In this document: piece by piece, positions 32,657 through 43,870 of the stretch
Position numbering within the stretch: the stretch's first letter is position 1
Layout of the letters: the number at the start of each line of letters is the position of its first letter
NCBI RefSeq assembly: GCF_932274485.2
Contig: NC_065881.2
Coordinates: 79,114,702 to 79,178,701 of the forward strand
DNA length: 64,000 nucleotides
Source: Patella vulgata
Taxonomy: Eukaryota; Mollusca; Gastropoda; Patellidae
Reading direction: 5' to 3'
Translations under genes and position numbers: made by a program
The notes under the pieces: model-generated
What the model was told of the DNA's origin: nothing
Database searches by the model: none
What the model saw: the letters and a program-made list of their open reading frames with translations, nothing else

Positions 32657-33689
32657 TTCCACATCTGAATAAAGACTCCTGGGGCTACAGTATATAGATC
32701 TATTATGGATATTATGAACGTTTCTTAAATACCAAATACAGTTAAGATTTGTCAAAAGGTTAAGCTCCGTTTGTAAACTCTATACTTAAAACAATCAAAC
32801 ACTCCCGTTAAAGACCTACGCTACATAATAGTAAGCGAAATTCTCTATGCTTCCTAGACAATCGTATCCATAGCAACAAAGGCGAGTCTAAAAGTAATTG
32901 AAGTATTGTGCTGACGTTTAATCCTACATCATTCCCTCATCTACGGACCGTTTAATTGATTTTGTTATTTCCTGTGTTTGCCACCACAATTTCTATCGTT
33001 TAACACAAAAGGGCGTAGTTAATATAAATAAAGCTACCATGACCATGTTTGTTGTTTTGTCATGGAGACGGTATAAGAGGATTTCTGATGAAAGTTACAA
33101 TAAAAAATAGGATAGCTACATATTTACTTATTTGTACTTTTCGTCGTTTAGATCCACAATCGGACATTTGTGCTGCATTGTTAACAACCATAATATTCTC
33201 GTATTAAAGATGCATTATGTGTAAGATTTCGATAAAGTGCTCGACGTTCGTGCTATAATAGTTCAACTATAGGTAATGCAAAATAAATATGAAAATTTCG
33301 TTCAAGTTACTTTATTATGAACAGAGTTAATACTGTTTCAAGAAATTGCGCAATCGTTCATTATCGTAGCAACTACTTGACAAATGATATGTTGGGGTCT
33401 ATCGATTGGATAATCGGTAGTTAAAGATGTGATTCCAGCGGTATTCCATCGAATGAAATTCGATCACCAATCTAACATCTAGGGCACTTGGGCGTTACGA
33501 TCCAATAACTTTACCGTACTAGGTTACCGATCACGCGTTATTCCGCACCAAAGGTAGACATTGTTGATATTTAGTTACAGATGATAGATAATTGATTGAT
33601 CAGGTTAAGATACAAAACGAGGGAATTCACCTATTTAATGTTGTTCAGTAATTGGCGGGAAAATACGCGTTCCCTCTAAGATTTATATG
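32657..33689. other. Non-coding stretch
   Basis: The segment 33200-33310 matches 26440-26560 in the Polinton arm (taagatttcgataaag, gctataatagttc). Otherwise nothing recognised. Confidence 0.45.
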
Positions 33690-33701
33690 ATTTAAATGAG
33701 A

Positions 33702-33979
33702 GAGAGAGAGAGAAATGAGGTTTAACGTCCACTCGACACAAACTAGGTGATTTCGGGACTAACATATGGTTCAATTTTATTTCAATTATTCGCTTGCGCG
33801 TAGGGGTCTTTAGCAGTGGGAGGAAACCGGAGGACCCGGAGAAAACCCACGAGGTTGGACAGGCGACCCTACTCCTTGCCACGTACAACCGGGGAATCGA
33901 AACCCCGCCAGTTGACTCAATGAGAGACCGTTTGATACAGCGCGCACGTGCTAACCATTCGGCCATCCAACCCCCCAAA
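33702..33979 (-). mobile_element. SINE family 2, near full length, with 12-bp target duplication
   Basis: Inverted copy running from a GA tract to a head ending ggccatccaacccccc. The flanks carry atttaaatgaga at 33690-33701 and 33980-33991, a direct duplication consistent with LINE-driven insertion. Confidence 0.75.
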
Positions 33980-34118
33980 ATTTAAATGAGAATAGCTTCT
34001 GGTCATAAACCAGATGATCTATGTAATAGCGTCGGACATCCAATTTAATAAAAACGGACGAATTAAGTTGCAGTGCCTTCCCGCGCGATCTGGTGATTTT
34101 CCATTCAGTTGATACATG

Positions 34119-34330
34119 CGAGAGAGAAAGCTTAGGTCATTTTAGGACTAACGTATGGTACAATATTAATTCAATAAGTCGATTGCGCGTAGATGTCTTT
34201 AGCAGTGGTAAAAACTGAAAGCCACGAACAGACTTGGGATCAACACCACGCCACTTGGACTTAATGACAAACCATACGACCTAATGTGCACACCTTAGAC
34301 CACCAATCTCCACCCCACCAAACCCCTCGC
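34119..34330 (-). mobile_element. SINE family 2, diverged copy
   Basis: Recognised from gagagagaaag, caatattaattcaataagtc and gcgcgtagatgtctttagca in inverted order; internally deleted. Confidence 0.55.
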
Positions 34331-34841
34331 CCCCCAATACGACGGCAAACTATAAATCAATTATTAAGATGTTTATAATGTCATGGTCTGGTGCACTTTC
34401 AGGATAAAATTTTCTTTGTTGCATAAAATATACGTCGCAATGTTTATACTTTGCTACCAAGGTAATAGTAACATATCCTAAAGAGACAATATCTGTCTCC
34501 CCATTAAAATAGAAGTAATTAATTTTACAATCGTGATGATTGAACGTCGACTAGAATATAATTTGTTGTAAAAAAGGAACATTTATACACGTCAGATGCT
34601 GACTGTTATAATACGTGCCAACCCGCCCAAACATTGTTATGTTTTATGGGTTAGTTCTTTGAGACAAACATCAAAATATGTTCAAAACCAGAGACAAAAA
34701 CATTAAGCTTTAAATATGTAATCAATACTCCATAGAATAACTACAATTCCTTGTCGAATGTCAGTGGGCTAGAGCGATGGCAGAAAAATCTATAAATTTA
34801 TTGGTGACATATCATTAAAGAGAACGCCCTTCGCTATAAAT

Positions 34842-35196
34842 TTAAAGCTCGACAGGAAACATTGCAATGAGCCGAGAAATTCCTCTCTGGCCATTGCTGT
34901 ATTGAGACTGAAAACTTGATCTTTGGCGGAGCGTGTCCATTCTCATCGTACAATCAAATCTCTCCTGGGTACAATATAGCGTCGAATTTTCATGACTTAA
35001 CCGGGATGACATCTTTAAAAATAATCCTAGTGTTTGTTAGTGCTGATTTCAAGAAAATTTTTACCCTTGGATTCATTGGGAACAAACATCGATACTCGCA
35101 TAAATAAATTTGGCCGTCGCTGAAACTCGCTATTGGAACGACAATTCTTTGACCCAAATCTCCGATATAAATTCTATAACTATAAACGTGTACCAA
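34842..35196 (-). pseudogene. Decayed coding remnant of unknown family
   Basis: One minus-strand frame reads VYSYRIYIGDLGQRIVVPIA and SDGQIYLCEYRCLFPMNPRV, then after an in-frame TGA (about 34990) FDAILYPGEI, after a second TGA LYDENGHAPPKIKFSVSIQQ and WPERNFSAHCNVSCRALNL. Both stops are TGA, as expected from CGA decay. Continuous protein-like composition on both sides suggests one former exon or retrocopy with at least four cysteines. I do not recognise the family, and no flanking splice signals are convincing. Confidence 0.3.
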
Positions 35197-35740
35197 TTAT
35201 TACTGCTTACCTTTAAACATTCGATAATATTTTTTCCGTTTTTGTGAAGAAAATACATGAATTATTTATTTTATCAAAAAAGCACATGTATTTCTATCCA
35301 GTTTGTTGAAACACAATACGTAACATGATAGCCCTTCTCTTTATCTGCTGTGCGGTCCAACAGATGATAAAACGATTCCACGTGGGAATACCGTTTACAT
35401 TGTTGCTATTTTGTATGGCCTCGTTTATCACACAATAAGTTTCTCTAAAATATTCTGTTATGTACTAGTTAATTTAGCGCAATGTAGCCTCGTTTGTCAC
35501 CAGACACTTTACGGTGACATATCTAGAGCTATGGTTAATCCCGCTTGTTTTTGTTTACGTCGTTATGTACTGGTTGGTGATCGGACTGTATAATTTGGGA
35601 CATAAATTTGCGCCGAGTATGGCAGTGTTTGACTGGGATTAGGTCTAACCAACCGAAACACTGCGAGGAGTATGGAAATATTGCAACATTTTAATTTACT
35701 GCGATATTATGTACAAACTAATAAAGGGTAGAGCAATGAA
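35197..35740. other. Non-coding stretch
   Basis: No supported feature. Confidence 0.35.
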
Positions 35741-36360
35741 GTGAGAAAAAAAATGGATTTAACGTACTACCGATCCGATTGGGCTAATGCAGACGATAAT
35801 ACACCTTGCAATGAAATGGGCTAATGAAGACGGGCATACGCCATACAGTGTGCTATGAGGGAAATTTTGCCCGGGCAGCGGCGCTACGGCCTACTCTTAT
35901 ATCGAATTCCAACTGCCAAGGGATCTTTTACGTGCACGCCAATATGTACACGGGACCTCGGTTTTTCGTCCCATCCGAACGACTAGACAGCTGTCCTTGT
36001 CTGGCCCTCCGTCCTGCATCACTGACAAGGGGAAACCACGCCGGAAAATCCTGATGAACTTTCTCGGCCAATGCAGGGATCGAACACCCGACCTCCAGGC
36101 TAGCGAGCCAGCGTCTTACCCGCTTAGCCTCGTGATCCCCCAATACACCTTGCAGTGTGCTATGAAGGAAACGTAGCCCAGACAGCGGCGCTGTGGCCTA
36201 CTCTTATTTAGAATTCCAGTGGTCAAGAGTTCTTTTAAGTGCACACACGGGATCTCGGTTTTTGTCCCCCCCACCACCCTACAACACTGACAAGGGGGAA
36301 ATGACGCTAGAAACTTTCTCGACCAATGTATTACTCCCTGAGTCACCGCGGTTCCTTGAG
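35741..36360 (-). mobile_element. SINE family 1 copy interrupted by a younger SINE family 1 copy
   Basis: An older diverged copy (35741-35810 and 36142-36360) is split by a younger minus-strand copy (35811-36141). The 13-bp sequence aatacaccttgca flanks the insert at 35798-35810 and 36142-36154, so the target duplication is preserved. The younger copy has an internal deletion near its tail and a complete head with gcgtcttacccgcttagcct. Confidence 0.8.
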
Positions 36361-36574
36361 GGCAGCGAAAACCAATTGTATTTATTTTTTTTTGAATTAC
36401 TGACGCGCATAGGCAACACTAATGTATACTCATAGATGCACCAGATAGTGGTCCGTTTTAAATAGCGTGCACAAGAACTTGTCCACACAGGACGTAAACA
36501 CATTACTTATTAATTATAATTTATCTTTTTCTCACAACAATATATTTATTTTCTTTTACTTCATTATTCCAATC

Positions 36575-36728
36575 TCGTGGGGTTTTTCAGGGTCCCCCGG
36601 TCACCTCCCACTGCTAAAGACCCCTAAGCGCATGCGAATTATTGGAATAAAATTGAACCATATGTTAATCCCGAAATGACCTAGTTTGTGTCGAGTCGAC
36701 GTTAAACCCCATTTCTCTCTCTCTACTT
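36575..36728 (+). mobile_element. SINE family 2, 5'-truncated
   Basis: Starts in the body at atctcgtggggtttttc and ends with the gttaaaccccatttctctct tail. Confidence 0.65.
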
Positions 36729-37056
36729 CATTATGTTAGTCCTCATATCTTAGTCATCATATAGAAACTTTCTATTTTATAAATATGACAATTCGCTAGA
36801 TGTCATATAGTTGTGGACGTACACCACACAGGGTAGATCGATCGATAAGTAAACTGTCTCTGTATCGATCAGTATATAAACCATGACGATATTATTTATT
36901 TTTGTTTACTTGTCGCTACACACGTAACCATCGTACTAGTGAATCATCTCATGCGTGTATGGTTGTTGTGAACTAGTTATGTCATGTTCATTTTAAATAA
37001 CTTCTCCCTGTTTGAAAACAAGGAATTTTTAACGTTTTTGTTTAAAAATGGGTTCC

Positions 37057-37835
37057 CGCGTACAAACTGGGTGATTTAATGGTATATATGGACTAAAAAC
37101 ATATTCAAACTAATTAATTTGTCATAATTATGCTTCAAATCCTTCTCAAACATTGTAATTGCGAAGGAATGCCCTGCTATTAAAATTCGATCAAACCAGG
37201 TCATGTTTACGTCACGTCTTGGAAATCAGAGGAGAATTCATTGCATACATAAGACGATGCTGTCTTTAATCACTTACTATTTATTACAAATTTCGAATCC
37301 TAATTAAATTCTCGGATTATCCACTATCCGCGTCTTTTTCTGTCATTTTTATCTCAGAAAGTGTTGTACGTCTAACTGGTGGGGTCGCCTGTCCAACCCC
37401 GTGGGTTTTCTCTGGGTCCTCCGGTTTCCTCCCACTGCTAAAGACCCCTACGCGCAAGTGAATTATTGAAATAAAATTGAGCCATGTGTTAGTCCCGAAA
37501 TGACCTAGTTTGTGTCGAGTGGACGTTAAACCCCATTTCTCTCTCTCTCTCACGTCTAACTCTTCATAAAGTTTATCAACTTGTACATCAAGCGCTCAAT
37601 GTTCGCGTGTGACCTTTGACATTACGCGTGCAGAAATTCTTAATCGTCGGGCTGTTGATTAGGGGAACCCTTACATTTTTGTCCTGTATACGCTCCATGA
37701 GTGTTTTACGGGGAATCCAGTATTTCTCTAGTAAGATTGGATATCTCTACTTTCCATATATACCAAAATTGCCATACTTTTATTGGAAATAACCACCCGA
37801 TAAAGCCTTTTCTGGGAACCCATCTTTAACCGCCA
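37057..37835. repeat. Dispersed repeat R2, SINE-filled copy
   Basis: Nearly colinear with 11062-11590 except for a SINE 2 insertion at 37378-37551. It begins with cgcgtacaaactgggt, as does the 53513 copy. Confidence 0.75.
37378..37551 (+). mobile_element. SINE family 2 inserted in repeat R2, with 10-bp target duplication
   Basis: Truncated SINE body with (TC)n tail. acgtctaact flanks it at 37368-37377 and 37552-37561, while the R2 copy near 11310 has the site once and uninterrupted. This fixes the element's ends and its insertion mechanism. Confidence 0.85.
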
Positions 37836-38384
37836 TATTTTCACTTTCTGATGTACAGAGAGAGAGAGAGAGAACCGGCTATGCTATTTTGTAGACTCAG
37901 TCATAATTTGAAGCCCGAATGATCTACTCTTCAGGTATAAAAAGTTCATAGTTGTCATTGTAGTTCATTTATGTGCAGATTGAGAAACCCCGGGCCGAGT
38001 CATTATCACACGTGAGCCAAATCCCGTTTGTCCATCTTTATAGTAAGAGTTCCTATCTTTGCTATAAATATCTAAACATGCTGAAATGTTGTTTATGTTA
38101 TTTATGTCAAGTGTCAGTGGTATAATATATTATGTTTGGTAGAATAATCAATTGCAGATTCGCTTATTCGACGTGCGCACGGTCCAAGAGAGATAACTAC
38201 GTTCTTTCTGACGTAACTACCTGAATTTATATTGTATTTTTGTGTCTTTAACGAAATATTGTTGAAGTTTCCTATGTTTTAAGATCGAAATAAACTCATT
38301 AAAAGCATTTCGCACACAGCTTGTTGATTATAATTAGTTTCCATACCAAGATTATTTCTGAAGAGATTAAGATAGATGTTGAGT
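37836..38384. other. Non-coding stretch
   Basis: A short (GA)n tract at about 37857-37873; otherwise nothing recognised. Confidence 0.35.
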
Positions 38385-38988
38385 CCAGGGCCCGATTCCT
38401 AGAAAATTCTTAAGCACGTTCTTGTGCTTAGATTTAAGTAGACATTGCATTTAAGTAAACTTACCTTATTTTGTGTTCCCAGAAAATTCTTAAGAACGTT
38501 CTTGTGCTTAGATTTTAAGTAGACTTCATTGTAAGCACAAGAACGTTATTATGCGTTCCAAGAAAAAACTTAAGCACAACTTCGTTCTTCAACATAGTCA
38601 ATCTAAGCACAAGTCCCAAGCAAGGTATAGGGCTTGCTTACAAACCTTAAGTCTGTTTCTGCTTCAAAAAGATGGCTGACCGTAGAGTTATTCGACGGTA
38701 TTTTCGACACCTTTTGATACCAAAGAGACAATTACAAGACAGAGAAAATCCTTCTCTAGAAGAAATTTCAAATTAAGAATGCTATAGAAAATTTCGCTTC
38801 TAGGCCTACCCTGAAACCTAGGCTATTTATTTATTTGCCAATTAGTAAACAATAGGCGACAAACACACAGGCTACTTTAAGATCAGGCGCTCTCACAATT
38901 ATTCAGTTAGTCTGTATGCGTCTGCGTTTTTTATCTTGTGGCACGTTTTATATGTGATTAGGGGACATGTCAAATGTATCGAAATGAA

Positions 38989-39038
<50 letters not shown>

Positions 39039-39296
39039 CGTCAATGAAGCAGACGACAAATTTTAGACGTAATTCGCATACCAAAGTTGTTTTTATGACG
39101 TTAATGAGCACCGTAGTCTCACTTTATGATAAACTTTACCAGTCACAATGTGCTTAGACTTATACTTGACTTGTGCTTTCGTAAGAATGGTCTTGAGAAT
39201 TTTCTAGGGACGGTATTTTTATAAGTTTCTTACGTAAGAAAAAGTGAAGCATGACTTTGTGCTTACTTTAAGAATTTTCTAGGAACCGGGCCCTGG
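38385..39296. mobile_element. Harbinger-like TIR element, non-autonomous
   Basis: Inverted ends of about 28 bp, CCAGGGCCCGATTCCTAGAA and its partner with one mismatch. Subterminal blocks of the aagcacaagaacgtt type recur in both orientations. A 34-residue frame at 38672-38776 (MADRRVIRRYFRHLLI, then RQLQDRENPSLEE) resembles the N-terminus of HARBI1-type transposases, but the catalytic DDE region is missing. A (TA)n run fills 38989-39035. No clean 3-bp target duplication is visible, so the superfamily is tentative. Confidence 0.5.
38672..38776 (+). pseudogene. 5' remnant of a HARBI1-like transposase
   Basis: 34 residues, Arg-rich, with the RDREN-type stretch (QLQDRENPSLEE) that precedes the first helical region in HARBI1-like proteins. 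It ends at a stop, followed by decayed sequence. No nuclease motif remains. Confidence 0.35.
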
Positions 39297-39341
39297 TGTA
39301 TTTGATAAACAGTAGTCAAAGTCTACAGGGACCACGGATAT

Positions 39342-39781
39342 TGTAACAGAGTGATGTTCGTTGTGTCGTTGTTGTGACAGATTGTCCAACAAATTGTCTA
39401 TTAATTCTCCCAGGTTTTCTCTGTTTTGACCTGTGATCGTCTATGGTATTTGATCTGGACTTCACATCGATGTTGTACGACTAACACAGTACATCTTCTA
39501 AGTAAACTTTATTACTGTTGAATTATACGAGGTGGCTCCCAGTAGAATTACTTCGGTAGATAATCTCCGTTTGCCTAAAGAAACGGGTACTACGTCTTGA
39601 CACCTGAGAAGACAGACCAAAATCAGCTCTCGAATGAAGAGATCTTCACTTATATTGGTAGCCGCAGTTGTAAACAAGTCATGCTCTATCAATCTATTTC
39701 TGACTGAAACAATAACCTAAAATTCCACAACTGCGGATTACACGAAAATACCATACCAAAATTTTTTTTTATGTGTGTCCA
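39342..39781 (-). repeat. 3' LTR of the gag-only element
   Basis: 440 bp, matching 41026-41425 over its whole length apart from a short extra segment. Confidence 0.75.
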
Positions 39782-41025
39782 CGTCATTTATTAGCAAATG
39801 TGTGTTTGGGTTACCCGGTGAACAACTATCATGACCTATCGTCGTTCCCGGGGATAGAAGTTTCCCTGTCGTCGTGCGTTGGTTTTTCGGCATTTTGCTT
39901 GTACATGCCAAGGAGTTTCACATTTAGGACAAATGGGTCTACCGTCCGGAGTCCATTTATATCTATTCCCGCGGCCCGGGGTTCGTGGATATCGATTCCC
40001 ATTGTCTGGGGCTCGTGGATATTGATTCCTACCTTCCGGAGTTCGTTGAAAAGTTTTCCTATTTGTCGTCGGCGCAATTTGTCGGGGATGCACTGATGAG
40101 TTCTGTCGTAATTCATGTTTTTCCGTTAACGCCAATAATTTTGTCGCCAGCTAACTGTTCGGTTTTAGCCTCTAATTGTAGGAGAGTGCTTATGCATGAT
40201 ATCGCGTCCACCTCCATGGATTCTTCTTCCCTATGCCTACGTAATTGAAAAGCTCGAGCCGTTTGTTGTTCATATGTGGCGATATGAACGGCGTCGTCCA
40301 GTGTATTCGGACGTACTGAGATGAGTTTCCTCACTATGCGATCCTCTTTCAATCCGTCAATAAAGATATCGATTAACGACTGTTGAATTAGCGGATTAGC
40401 CATTTCGTCCGTGGTATATGCTTCTTCTGCGACCGATAATATTCTATCCGCGAACGTTTGCACAGTCTCACCAGGACCTTGTCTTAATTTTTTCAGTTTT
40501 AATAAAGCAAATTAGGCGTCTGCCATGTCGCTAAATCTATCTTTTAAAATTGTTTTCAACCCATTCCACGTACATTGTAGGTATCTTTTTATGTATCGTA
40601 GCGTATAGTCTGCCGCGGTTCCCGTTAACGTTTGCAGGGCCAAAATACGCATCCTATTATCGTCTGCGTTTACAAGGATACCCGCTTTCTCTACATCTCT
40701 AACCCATTCGTTAAATCTCGTGACTTTCGCCAGCAAAATTTCTAATTTGTTGAGGTAAACCATGGGCGCGTAGCTCAAGTTGTAATGCTTGAAAACCCTC
40801 AGCGCATGCTTCTGCCATATTATCACAATATAAAATATAATTTAATTACATACAAATGAAAATAGATCTTAACTAAATATAACGCTTAACTAATAGTTTT
40901 CGTGTGGCCAGTAGATTTCGACAAATCTAAGAGAGAGACTTACCGGTTCTGTTATATCTTCTTCTTCTTCTTGCAATATGATGATTCCAGGAATTATTCT
41001 TCTTTATCCTGCAAGCGGCACCAGT

Positions 41026-41425
41026 TGTAACAGAGTGATGTTCGTTGTGGTGTTGTTGTGACAGATTGTCCAACAAATTGTCTATGAATTCTCCCAGGTT
41101 TTCTCTGTTTTGACCTGTGATCGTCTATGGTATTTGATCTGGACTTCACGTTGATGTTGTACGACTAACACAGAATATCTTCTAAGTAAACTTTATTACT
41201 GTTGAATTATACGAGGTGGCTCCTAGTAGAATTACTTCGGTAGATAATCTCCGTTTGCCTAAAGAAACGGGTACTACGTCTTGACACCTGTGAAGACAGA
41301 CCAAAATCAGCTCTCGAATGAAGAAGAGATCTTCACAATCTATTTCTGACAGAAACAATAACCTAAAATTCAACAACTGCGGATTACACGAAAATACTAT
41401 ACCAAACCTTTTTTATGTGTGTCCA
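41026..41425 (-). repeat. 5' LTR of the gag-only element
   Basis: 400 bp; on the minus strand it is followed directly by the putative primer binding site at about 41010-41024. Confidence 0.75.
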
Positions 41426-41659
41426 CCTTCAATAGAACAAAACAATGTACTAATTAAAGTGACCTTGTCCGTCCATTGAACAAGATAAGCTACTCACAAC
41501 AAGATAGCCGAAATACCTCAGGTGTGTATTCTACTGGGACCAACCTTTTTACAATCAAAATAATTAGTAAATAAATAAATAAAGTATGCATAAACATATA
41601 CAAATAAATAGGAAAATATTAGACATTAACATCTCAATATATGTAAAACTTTCCTACAA

Positions 41660-42058
41660 TACAATAACAGAAGCAGAGTGTCACCAATCTTCTGAAGAGA
41701 ATGAAAGAATTTCATCAGTGAGCCAAAAGAAAACATAATTTGAAATTCAATACAGAGAAATGATTATAATCAAGATAGATTAAAGTGGGAATAAGTAGAG
41801 ATAAAGAGACATTCAAATATAGCTAGAGACCACGGATATAATAACAGAAGCAGAGTGTCACCAATCTGGTGAAAAGAATGAGAATTTCAGTAAGACAAAA
41901 GAGAACTTAATTCGAGATTCAATACAGAGAAATGATGATAATCACGGAAGATTTAAGAGAGCATTAGAAGAGATAAAGAAAGATTCAATTATGGCTGAAG
42001 ATTTACATGCTGAACTTTATGTTTATTGTAAGACTTTTGCTAGAATATTTGCTCTCTA
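41660..42058 (+). repeat. 177-bp tandem duplication with coding-like composition
   Basis: aagcagagtgtcaccaatct recurs at 41671 and 41848. The second unit is open from about 41823 to 42058, with a charged reading including RFKRALEEIKKDS. It lies immediately before BEL/Pao-type fossil sequence and may belong to it. Function unknown. Confidence 0.4.
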
Positions 42059-42059
42059 A

Positions 42060-42425
42060 ATTACGGATAGCATTATATTGTATCTCCGGCAAGTTAGTAG
42101 ATTCATATATTTGTACTTAAATCAAGTTAGCGAATGCGTCACAGATGGTTACATAAAAAAGAGTCATAACGTGGTAAACATTCAATTCTAGGTTGATAAC
42201 AGATATCTCATGGGAAATTCCACTAACCATATAAGGGTGGATTTCGACGTAATTTGGTTCAATTAACCAATCTCTCCAATTAGTTACATCATATTTCACC
42301 AATTAGATAATGAAGGTCCAGAACCCAAAACTACAAAACTATCATACTTGTGAGAATTCGCCAGACAGCAGCTTAATTCCAGAAGGGAAAAGATGTAGCA
42401 ATTTCTATCAGCAGACTCGCTCCGC
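42060..42425. repeat. Dispersed repeat, possible BEL/Pao LTR
   Basis: About 370 bp match 52585-52975 (aacattcaattctaggt, catataagggtgg, gcaatttctatcagcag). Its place upstream of the gag fossil suggests an LTR. A 9-bp-stem hairpin (cagactcgc / gcgagtctg) sits at its 3' edge. Confidence 0.4.
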
Positions 42426-42659
42426 GAGTCTGGCTGGCTAGTGTTTGAGAATGACTTTAGTATTGTAATCTATACCATGCCTGTATCCATGTATCCGGCT
42501 ATGATATATAAAATGTAAAAACGAACTGTTGCATTGTTATTCCTGGAAAGACAAAAGTCTTAACTAACTGAGATAGATAAGAAGAAGTAAATACATAACG
42601 TAAAGTGGAAGCAAAGACAGTTAGAGATCACAAGGCTACTAAGATATGTAGTAAGAAAA

Positions 42660-43810
42660 GATGCATGGGTCATACGTAGGATGTGGCGAATGGAATTGGT
42701 TCTTCCCCCGCTCTCCACGTCTGACAGAAGACCCATGGTACTACATTATGTGTTAGATGTAGCTAAGTTAGATCAATGGGAAGATGAAATAACCAGGAAT
42801 AATTTTGATATTCAAGAGAAACTGGAAGATTATTTGATGGCTGTGGTGCAATCTCATCTCAGTTAAAAAACGGAAGTACCCGAAATAAGTAACATTTCTC
42901 ACCCCCTGCACAGAATACGACACAAGCTCAAACCAGTCCAGAAGTAGAGATTCTTACATCGGATAATCAGCCACCACAGTCTGACAGAGTGTCGGAATCA
43001 CCCTTAGTTACTAAGAATTATTTACATTCATGGACCAGCCCAACACCAGAGCAATCACATCCTGTTAGTAAAGAGAAAGTTACTGCCCATAAAACTCTCA
43101 AGTAAGAATGTGTTCAGAGATGTGTCATAGCGAGAGCATTCATTAATAAAATCACCAGAGGAGGCAAGTTGAATTATCATCGCAAGAGCTTGAGAGATGT
43201 TCCACTTGACATTTTCAGATGTAAAGGTGCTTTAACAAAAATCAATTACACCTCTGATTTAAATGCTAATCCGACCCTATGAGCAATTATCAAGAGACTT
43301 CCAGAACCCAATTGGTAAATGGAGCAGAACTCAGGGACAAGGACACAAACCTACTGTCAATAATATCCGCGATTTTATCAGAACCAGGCTCCATGCCATG
43401 TTTGATCCAGATTTCGGTGATTTTGGTAGAAAAAGTTATATCAAACCTCACCACAGGAAACCCCAAGCACCTTATAAATCAGCACATTTTACATAAATAT
43501 ATTTTAAGAAAACATACCCAATATGTAAATCAATTCACAAAGTTTATGACTGCATGAAATTTAAAGACTTATCAGCAGATGCGAAAGTTATTAAAGCAGG
43601 AGACAATAGACTTTGCTTCTCATGTCGAAATGAAGATCACACCCCCAGACGTTGCACAAATAGAAAGAGCAGTGGTATTAATGGTTGCGAGAGAACTCAT
43701 CAACACAGATTCTGCTCAAAATCTGAGCGACACTGCCCGACAAAATGGACGCTCCCTGTAATCATGGGTGCTTTCGGTACGACAAGTCCACAAGTCGCCC
43801 TTTTTTAGCC
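42660..43810 (+). mobile_element. BEL/Pao-type gag fossil
   Basis: Pieces of one gag region on the plus strand. A segment around 43260-43450 reads like the RLP..W...... DFIRTRLHAMFDPDFGDF part of BEL/Pao gag, and at about 43554-43760 there is a zinc knuckle CFSCRNEDHTPRRC followed by a second Cys/His cluster, the usual gag ending. No polymerase region follows. Broken at several places; old. Confidence 0.55.
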
Positions 43811-43814
43811 GTTT

Positions 43815-43870
43815 ATCTTTCCATCTATTGCAAAATGAGGGTGTATCTTGCACGCCAACTGCTAGTCCTC
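43815..43870. repeat. Isolated terminus of TIR family A
   Basis: tatctttccatctattgcaa and the following tgaggg block match the inverted termini at 8228-8287 and 9736-9796. Confidence 0.45.

Larger units (their letters stand above)
39342..41425 (-). mobile_element. Gag-only LTR element (TR-GAG type), fossil
   Basis: Two similar direct repeats, 39342-39781 and 41026-41425, act as LTRs; on the minus strand they begin TGGACACACAT and end CTGTTACA. Next to the 5' LTR on the minus strand is a TGGTGCCGCTTGC box suitable as a primer binding site. Between the LTRs (about 39830-40830, minus) is a gag-like region with a helical capsid-type segment (FNEWVRDVEKAGI, LQTLTGTAADYTL) and a CCHC zinc knuckle (CPKCETPWHVQAKC). 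No protease, RT, RNase H or integrase is present, so it depended on another element. Interrupted by about two breaks. The LTRs differ by several indels and substitutions, so it is not recent. No matching target duplication was found. Confidence 0.7.

Noticed and set aside
33676-33985. 100-codon minus-strand frame
   Set aside because: Lies entirely within SINE family 2; the same frame appears in other copies such as 55493-55747.
34990-34992. TGA as selenocysteine in the coding remnant
   Set aside because: A second TGA follows in the same frame and no SECIS-like element or selenoprotein family is recognisable; decay is simpler.
34916-35107. Plus-strand 63-codon frame
   Set aside because: Opposite strand of the more protein-like decayed remnant; no feature of its own.
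38936-39111. Ile-Tyr repeat peptides
   Set aside because: Translation of a (TA)n microsatellite inside the Harbinger-like element.
39773-40250. Plus-strand open frames with SIPAARGSWISIPI-like repeats
   Set aside because: They are the antisense of the gag zinc-knuckle region, which has the recognisable CCHC motif on the minus strand.
39342-41425. Complete autonomous retrovirus-like element
   Set aside because: Only gag-type sequence lies between the LTRs; no enzyme domains were seen.
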